Part shown: piece after piece, positions 58,266 to 63,483 of the stretch
How the letters are laid out: the number at the start of each line of letters is the position of its first letter
Position numbering within the stretch: the first letter of the stretch is position 1
The notes under the pieces: generated by a model
Told to the model about the DNA's origin: nothing
What the model saw: the letters and a program-made list of their open reading frames with translations, nothing else
Databases searched by the model: none
Translations under genes and position numbers: made by a program
NCBI GenBank assembly: GCA_019311105.1
Contig: JAFDDA010000008.1
Coordinates: forward strand, 1-63,483
Source: Deltaproteobacteria bacterium
GTDB taxonomy: Bacteria > Myxococcota_A > UBA9160 > JAFDDA01
Direction: 5' to 3'
DNA: 63,483 bases

Positions 58266-59728
58266 TCGATGTACCCGAGTGAGCGGAGCAGCGCCTGGTC
58301 GGTCGCATCGAGAGTCACCGCGGTGCGGCCGTCCGGCTCGCGCAACCACGCCGACAGCTCGCGCCGGAGTTCGAGCCCGACGGGGTGGTCGGGCCGGTAG
58401 AGGTTTCGCGCTTCGCCGGGGTCGAGCTCGAGGTCGAACAGGGCGAACTCCCGACCGGGCTCCTGGAACGGCGTCCAGACGAGCTTCCAACGCCCGCGCA
58501 ACACGGTGCGGAAGCGGCCCGCCACGTCGAAACGCAGGCGACCGCGGATCTCCTCCGGGTGATGGCTGCGGCCCGACTCGGCGAACACGCCGCGTACCGG
58601 CAGCGGCTCGCCGCGCAATGCCGGCACGAGCGAGCGCCCCTCGACCTCGTAGGCGAGGTCGTAGGGCATGGGCAGGTCGAACAACTCGACGAGGGTCGGC
58701 ATCACGTCCACGAGCGAGACCCACGGCTCGACTCGGCGTTGGCCGTGCAGTGGGTCGCCGGGGGCGAAGACGAAGGCCAGCGGGACGCGCACTGTCTCGT
58801 TCCACACGTAGTCGCCGTGCTCCCAGAAGTAGTCGTGCTCACCGAGGCTCTCGCCATGGTCCGAGGTGAAGACCACCGACCAGGGGCCGCCCGCATGATC
58901 GAGGCCACCCATCAAGGACTCGATGGCCATGTCCGTGGCGTGGACGTCGGCGGCGTAGAGCTTGCGAACGTGTCCGGTCACGGCATCCGGGAGCGGGTTG
59001 CGGTAGATGGCTTCTCGTTTCGGCAGGTCCGTGGGGAAGGCGCTCGGCCCCGTGGCCCCGGGTTCGCCGCCGAAGTGTTCGCGATAGCGGCCCTCGTAGC
59101 CCGGGTCGAAGCGGCGAGCCAGCTCGGCGCCGGGGGCGTAGGGAACGTGCGGGTCGATGTAGTGGACCCACAGGAAGACGGCCTCTTCGGGGCCGATCTC
59201 CGCTAGGTGAGCGAGCGCGGCGCGGGTGGTGGCTTCGCCGTCGCGTGCGTCGCCGGCGTAGTCGTAGACGTCGAAGCCGCGCCCGAGGCCGCGGCGCGGG
59301 CGAAGCACGTGGTTCGAGACCACGGCGACGGTCCGATAGCCCCGCGCCCGGAACAGCTCCGCCACCGAGACGATCTCGGGCGCCAGCGGGTCGGCGAGGC
59401 TGCGGACCTGCGTCGTGTGGGGGTAGCTGCCGGTGAGGAGGCTCGCGACCGCCGGCGTCGTGCGTGGCAGGGGCGTGACGGCGCGCTCGAAGACCTGGGC
59501 GTGGGCGAGCAGCGAGTCGAGAAAGGGCGTGTTCTTCGGGCCGTGCGGGGCGCTGCCGACGTGATCCGCGCGCAGCGTGTCGACGGTCAGCAGCAAGACG
59601 CGGGCACGCTCGGGCGCTGCCGCCGGAACGATGCGGACGACCTGGGCCCAGAGGAGAACCCCGGCGACCGCCAGGAGCCCCACCGCGAGAGCGGCCTTGG
59701 CCAGGGCGACCTTGCGCGGCTCTCCCAT
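58262..59728 (-). CDS. Sulfatase-like hydrolase (Thr nucleophile)
   Basis: A 488-aa paralogue of the neighbouring hydrolase. ATG 59728 has AAGGAGGG upstream; a membrane anchor lies at about 12-32. Metal Asp50 is in VLLLTVDTLRADHVG, the nucleophile Thr90 in TPLPRTTPAVASLLTGSYPH (normally C/S-x-P-x-R), the metal pair in FTSDHGESLGEHDYFWEHGDYVW, and the tail LLRSLGYIE is shared. HYIDPHVPY is another family motif. Expected in the periplasm or outer face of the membrane. It is divergent from the third sulfatase-like gene. Confidence 0.87.
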   Translation of the reverse strand: MGEPRKVALAKAALAVGLLAVAGVLLWAQVVRIVPAAAPERARVLLLTVDTLRADHVGSAPHGPKNTPFLDSLLAHAQVFERAVTPLPRTTPAVASLLTGSYPHTTQVRSLADPLAPEIVSVAELFRARGYRTVAVVSNHVLRPRRGLGRGFDVYDYAGDARDGEATTRAALAHLAEIGPEEAVFLWVHYIDPHVPYAPGAELARRFDPGYEGRYREHFGGEPGATGPSAFPTDLPKREAIYRNPLPDAVTGHVRKLYAADVHATDMAIESLMGGLDHAGGPWSVVFTSDHGESLGEHDYFWEHGDYVWNETVRVPLAFVFAPGDPLHGQRRVEPWVSLVDVMPTLVELFDLPMPYDLAYEVEGRSLVPALRGEPLPVRGVFAESGRSHHPEEIRGRLRFDVAGRFRTVLRGRWKLVWTPFQEPGREFALFDLELDPGEARNLYRPDHPVGLELRRELSAWLREPDGRTAVTLDATDQALLRSLGYIE

Positions 59729-59915
59729 GGCGGCCCTCCTTCGCCGCGACCCACGTGCAGCGGCAACTCCGCGCCCAGGCGGCGCTCGGCCATCGGGTTT
59801 CCCCGATGGCGCCCCCTGTTCATCGGCTCGCAGCCGGCCCGGGCTGAGCCTCAATCTCGCTGGGCTCCGCGCCGAACAGCCTTCTGGGGCCGGCCGCGAC
59901 CCCGCAGGAGGGGGC

Positions 59916-61292
59916 ATGGGTAGGAGTGCGCGAATGGGCTGCCTGGCGGCCCTGCTGGCCACCTTGGCGGGCTGCGGCGAGCCCGTGGGCCCGACGGTCG
60001 TCCTGGACTCGGCCCGCGACACGGGCCCGCCTTCGATCCTGCTCGTCACCATCGACACCCTGCGAGCGGACCATGTCTCGGCTTATGGCTACGAGCGGGA
60101 GACGACGCCCCACCTCGATGCCCTCGCTGCTGGCGGCGCTCGTTTCGAGACGGCCTATTCCGTCTCGTCCACCACCCTGCCCTCCCACGCGACGCTCTTC
60201 ACATCGCGCTACCCCGACGAGCACGGCGTGACCAAGAATGGTGTCGCGCTCCCCGCCGACGTGCCGACGCTGGCGGAACGACTCTCCGCAGCCGGCTGGG
60301 AAACCGCTGCCTTCGTCTCGTCGTTCGTGGTGGAGCGTCGCTTCGGCCTGGCGCGCGGGTTCGAGCACTACGACGACGACTTCGCGGGCGCCGACCATTC
60401 GAGCGCGCTCCGGAGCTGGCAAGGCTACGAACTCGATGCGCCCTACGACCGTCGCGGTGCCGAGACCACCGACCGCACCCTCGCCTGGCTCGCAGCCCGC
60501 AAGGACGACCGGCCGTTCTTCCTCTGGGTCCACTACTTCGACCCCCACAGCCCTTACGACCCGCCGGCACCCCACCGCGGTGCCTTCCTCGAAACCGAAG
60601 ATCGGACGTCCCCGCGCCACGCGATCGACCTCTATGACGGCGACATCCACTACGCCGACGCCGAACTCGGGCGACTCCTCGAGGCGACGGCGGCCCACGC
60701 CCCTCTCACGCTCGTGACCAGCGACCACGGCGAGGGGTTGTGGGACCACGGTTGGCTCGAACACGGCGTCTTCCTCTACGAAGAGATGGTGCGCGTGCCC
60801 TGGGTCGTGCACTGGCCGCGGGCGATCCCGGCGGGGCGCAGCATCCCAGGACTCGCCGCCCACGTGGATCTCGCGCCGACCCTTGCCGGCTTGCTCGGCC
60901 AGCCGCTCCTGGCCGACCCGCGCGGACGCGACCACTCGGCGGCGCTACGCGGCGGCTCGGCTGCGGCGCCCGACCGCGCCGTCCATCTCCAACGCCGCCA
61001 CTTCGACCCGATGCGGCGCGGCCACCTCCGTGTGGCGGGCAGCAAGCACGCGGTTCGCGAGGGCGATTGGAAGCTGATCCTCTCGCCAGGCGAACAGGGC
61101 TTCGAACTCTACGATCTCAGCCGCGACCCCGGGGAGCAGGACAACCTGGCCGGCTTGCGGCCCGACGTGGTCGAGCGCCTGAATCAACGGCTCGATGGCT
61201 GGCAGCGGAGCCAGCGCGTCCACACCGCTGCGCCCGCCGCCCCGGACGAAGACGCCCAGCAACGCCTGCGCGCACTCGGTTACGTGGACTGA
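59916..61292 (+). CDS. Sulfatase-like lipoprotein hydrolase (Thr nucleophile)
   Basis: A 458-aa lipoprotein: ATG 59916 (GGAGG 5 nt upstream) gives a signal peptide ending LATLAGC (Cys20). The same active-site plan is seen: Asp47 in SILLVTIDTLRADHVSAYGY, Thr87 in SSTTLPSHATLFTSRYP, HYFDPHSPYDPP, VTSDHGEGLWDHGWLEHGVFL. The C-terminus LRALGYVD repeats the family tail. It is lipid-anchored, unlike its two paralogues, suggesting a separate location. A sulfotransferase gene faces it with 6 nt between the stops. Confidence 0.87.
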   Translation: MGRSARMGCLAALLATLAGCGEPVGPTVVLDSARDTGPPSILLVTIDTLRADHVSAYGYERETTPHLDALAAGGARFETAYSVSSTTLPSHATLFTSRYPDEHGVTKNGVALPADVPTLAERLSAAGWETAAFVSSFVVERRFGLARGFEHYDDDFAGADHSSALRSWQGYELDAPYDRRGAETTDRTLAWLAARKDDRPFFLWVHYFDPHSPYDPPAPHRGAFLETEDRTSPRHAIDLYDGDIHYADAELGRLLEATAAHAPLTLVTSDHGEGLWDHGWLEHGVFLYEEMVRVPWVVHWPRAIPAGRSIPGLAAHVDLAPTLAGLLGQPLLADPRGRDHSAALRGGSAAAPDRAVHLQRRHFDPMRRGHLRVAGSKHAVREGDWKLILSPGEQGFELYDLSRDPGEQDNLAGLRPDVVERLNQRLDGWQRSQRVHTAAPAAPDEDAQQRLRALGYVD

Positions 61293-61298
61293 CTTCGC

Positions 61299-62552
61299 CT
61301 AGTCGACCGATTCGGACGGAACCCCATAGCGGTCCTGATAGGCCGCGAAGCGCGGCCGCTCCGCCGCCTCCCGCAAGCCCGAATCGGCCAGGCGATAGGT
61401 GTGGCGACCGTGCTGACCCTGGGCGTTCTGTGCGAGGAAGGCGCGCATGCGGCCTTCGGCTTCGGCGGAGAACGTCATCCCGAAGTGGTCGTAGATCTGT
61501 GCGACCGCGGCGATCTCGTCGTGCATGAAGTCGCGGAAGACCAGATCGAAGACCTGGGCGTCGGGGATCTGCGTGGTGTCGCGGACCTCCATCGCGTGTT
61601 CGAGGCCCGCGGCCAGGCGCGGCGACCAGTCGGCGCCCACCGCGGCGGGGTCGATGGTGTCGCTCGTCATGCTGCGAAGCATCGAGCAGAGGCTCGTGAG
61701 CGAGGCCACCACGCGCAACGGATCGCGGTGGGTCTGGATGATGCGGGCGTCCGGGTAGACCTCGAACAAGGAGCGGAGCGTCCAGAGATGCTGAGGTGAC
61801 TTCAGCACCCAGGGCGAGCCCGGGCAGCGCCACTGGAAATATTGGAGCTGACGGCGGTGGCCGCGATAGAGGCGCCGATGATCCATGGCGTCGAACCAAG
61901 CCTGGTAGGACGGCACGTTGAACTGGGTGTGCCAGACCATCGTCGCGAAGTCCTGCGCCGAGATCACGGCGCACTCCTGGGGAAGCTCGGCCCCCATGGG
62001 ATGCATCTGCTTGAAGTCGGGGAGCAGACGATCGACGCCCGAGAAGTGCTTGTCGACTTCGGCGATCCGCGGGTCGCTGTGGTAGCTCGCCGTCTCGGGC
62101 GGCGGCCAGGGCTGCATCACCTCCCAGGTGCTCGGGACGCGCAGCGCCGGGTCCTGCGCCAACAGTTCATGGAGGATCGAGGTGCCGGTGCGCGGCGAGC
62201 CGACGATGAAGATCGGCGCTTCCACCTTTTCGGCATCGATCTCGGGGTGGCGCCGCGCGACGTCTGCGACGCGCAGGCGGTTCTCGAGCAGGCGCTGAAG
62301 ATCGCTGCGGGCCACGGTCCGGCCGAGAATCGTGAGGTTCGCCTCGCCTTCGAGGCTCGCGAGGATCTGGTCGAAGCCCTCGCGGAAGTCCTCGTCCCCG
62401 AAGTCGTCGAGACCCGTCGCCTTGCGCGCCCGGGCCATCAGGACCGCGGCATCCAGGGGCAGAAGCGGCACACCCGCTCGGCGTAGCACCGCTCCAGCCC
62501 GGTTCATGACCCGCACGGGCCAAGGGAGCTGCGCAACCAGGGAACTGCTCAT
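61299..62552 (-). CDS. Sulfotransferase family protein
   Basis: A 417-aa protein with the 5'-PSB loop FIVGSPRTGTSILHELL (118-125) and the 3'-phosphate site IIQTHRDPLRVVASLTSL. An N-terminal helical extension (about 1-110, VLRRAGVPLLPLDAAVLMARARK) is typical of the large bacterial sulfotransferases found in several copies in deltaproteobacterial genomes. KSPQHLWTL and HPMGAELPQEC are also conserved in them. The acceptor is unknown. It is the second sulfotransferase in the window and is only distantly similar to the first. Confidence 0.88.
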   Translation of the reverse strand: MSSSLVAQLPWPVRVMNRAGAVLRRAGVPLLPLDAAVLMARARKATGLDDFGDEDFREGFDQILASLEGEANLTILGRTVARSDLQRLLENRLRVADVARRHPEIDAEKVEAPIFIVGSPRTGTSILHELLAQDPALRVPSTWEVMQPWPPPETASYHSDPRIAEVDKHFSGVDRLLPDFKQMHPMGAELPQECAVISAQDFATMVWHTQFNVPSYQAWFDAMDHRRLYRGHRRQLQYFQWRCPGSPWVLKSPQHLWTLRSLFEVYPDARIIQTHRDPLRVVASLTSLCSMLRSMTSDTIDPAAVGADWSPRLAAGLEHAMEVRDTTQIPDAQVFDLVFRDFMHDEIAAVAQIYDHFGMTFSAEAEGRMRAFLAQNAQGQHGRHTYRLADSGLREAAERPRFAAYQDRYGVPSESVD

Positions 62553-62693
62553 CGACGCCTCGACTTTCGTTCTCGACCCGGCGAAACGTAGCGTTTCCAC
62601 CCTTGGCTTCGGGGACTCTCCCGGGCCGGATTCGGGCACCGCACACCCGAGCCGGTTGTTAGACTCGCTGCGCCAACCAACACCCGAGGACTC

Positions 62694-63483
62694 ATGGCCG
62701 AGAAGCAAAGCGCCAACCCGTTGAAGGCCGTGATGGACATCCGGAAGAGCGAGATGCCCCTCGCGCTGCTGATGTTCTCGTACTTCTTCCTCGTCATCAC
62801 GACGTTCTGGATCCTCAAGCCGATCAAGAAGACCGTGTTCATCGGGTTCTATGAGGGACAGACCTTCGACTTGCTTGGGCCGGCGTTTACCGGGCCGCAG
62901 GCGGAGTTGTTGGCCAAGGTGATGAACATGGCGGTGGCGTATCTAGCCGTCGTCGTTTTCTCCGCCCTCGCCAAGAACCTGCGCCGACAGCAGCTGACCT
63001 TCGTCTTCAGCGGCTTCTTCCTGGTCGCCTATGTCGCCTACAGCTACGCCTTGAATGCCGCGGGCGAGGCGACGGTCTGGAGCTTCTACCTCTTCGGCGA
63101 CGCCTTCAGCACCCTGATGGTGGCGACCTTCTTCGCCTTCCTGAACGACAGCGTGACGCCCGACAAGGCCAAGCGGATCTACGGACTCATCGGCCTGGGC
63201 GGCGTCACGGGCGGCGCCTTCGGCTCGATGTTCGTCCGCACGCTGATCTCGGACCTCGATACCGGGACCTGGATGTGGATCTGCTTCGGGATCGGTCTCT
63301 TGATCATCGGCGTGGCCTTCGCGGCGGGCCGGGTCGTGGATCGCGACCCGCCCCCCGAAGAGCCGGCAAAGGCCGAGCCCGAGAAGCCGGCGGGCGGCAA
63401 CCCCGCCCTGGAAGGTGCGCGGCTCGTCTTCCGGTCGCGCTACCTGCTCTCGGTGGTCGCCATCGTGGGCATCTACGAAATCG
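62694..63483 (+). CDS. ATP/ADP (NTP/NDP) translocase-like transporter, N-terminal part
   Basis: The visible 263 residues, from ATG 62694 (GAGG 6 nt upstream), belong to the TLC/Npt1-Npt2 nucleotide transporter family within the MFS-like group. Motifs include SEMPLALLMFSYFFLVITTFWILKPIKKTVF in parts (a KPIKK basic motif near residue 45), helices to about 190, a signature GLIGLGGVTGGAFGSMF, a Pro/Glu-rich loop (DRDPPPEEPAKAEPEKPAGG) and a further helix as the window ends. Obligate intracellular parasites use relatives to import ATP; free-living bacteria also have members of unknown substrate. Seven to nine of about 12 helices are visible. Confidence 0.82.
   Translation, partial: MAEKQSANPLKAVMDIRKSEMPLALLMFSYFFLVITTFWILKPIKKTVFIGFYEGQTFDLLGPAFTGPQAELLAKVMNMAVAYLAVVVFSALAKNLRRQQLTFVFSGFFLVAYVAYSYALNAAGEATVWSFYLFGDAFSTLMVATFFAFLNDSVTPDKAKRIYGLIGLGGVTGGAFGSMFVRTLISDLDTGTWMWICFGIGLLIIGVAFAAGRVVDRDPPPEEPAKAEPEKPAGGNPALEGARLVFRSRYLLSVVAIVGIYEI

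Noticed and set aside
56811..61292. True formylglycine sulfatases
   Set aside because: All three have Thr at the position of the modified Cys/Ser, so they are called sulfatase-like hydrolases.

Overview
The window is 63.5 kb of very GC-rich, gene-dense Gram-negative chromosome. Genes are closely packed, many adjoining genes overlap by exactly 4 nt, and GTG and TTG starts are common. LptD, LapA/LapB, IHF-beta, many lipoproteins, abundant sulfatase-like hydrolases and sulfotransferases, and a sphingosine-1-phosphate-lyase-like enzyme suggest a deltaproteobacterial-type lineage (Myxococcota, Binatota or a relative). That placement is inference from gene content. No rRNA, tRNA, CRISPR array, insertion sequence or prophage was seen. 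The window reads as stable core chromosome that becomes more accessory on the right.

Left part (1-8.8 kb): a truncated S1P-lyase-like gene; a UbiB/ABC1 kinase; a symporter, small membrane protein and SRAP chain with 4-nt overlaps; a DUF368 (PopT-type) polyprenyl-phosphate transporter; then three exported proteins: a lipoprotein with Asp-rich repeats, a CAP-domain protein and an unknown protein. A 30-bp sequence is repeated three times between the last two.

Core block A (8.7-25.9 kb, all minus strand): transcription probably starts at a good sigma70-like promoter before pheA and passes through pheA, hisC, tyrA, rpsA, ihfB, lapA, lapB, mutS, glnD, xerD, the tRNA nucleotidyltransferase, scpA, scpB and an RsuA/RluB pseudouridine synthase. 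It links aromatic amino acid synthesis, translation, envelope control, mismatch repair, nitrogen signalling and chromosome segregation. The aroA and cmk genes often found between tyrA and rpsA are absent.

Core block B (26-43.9 kb): a diguanylate cyclase and coaE on the plus strand; then a complete trpEGDCFBA operon in which every junction overlaps, preceded by lptD; then a Crp-family regulator, a TlpA-like lipoprotein and CcdA; then dtd and dcd, a GDPD phosphodiesterase, a methyltransferase and queG.

Right part (44-63.5 kb): an Lgt-family protein with altered active-site motifs, a GH1 glycosidase, a sulfotransferase, a site-2 protease with CBS domains, and, directly after it, a previously easy-to-miss 53-aa ORF matching the PqqA precursor-peptide pattern. 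Then a broken DUF502 gene, a VTT-domain protein, ChaC, DUF3179, an envelope cluster (780-aa TPR plus phosphatase-superfamily protein, its coupled lipoprotein, a 479-aa unknown membrane protein), three sulfatase-like hydrolases with Thr at the nucleophile position, a second sulfotransferase, and the start of a nucleotide (ATP/ADP-type) transporter.

The most novel observation is the PqqA-like peptide beside an intramembrane protease. Other points of interest are a pseudouridine synthase without a canonical start codon in the same frame as scpB, paired hairpins after rpsA, and the phosphatase/sulfatase envelope cluster.
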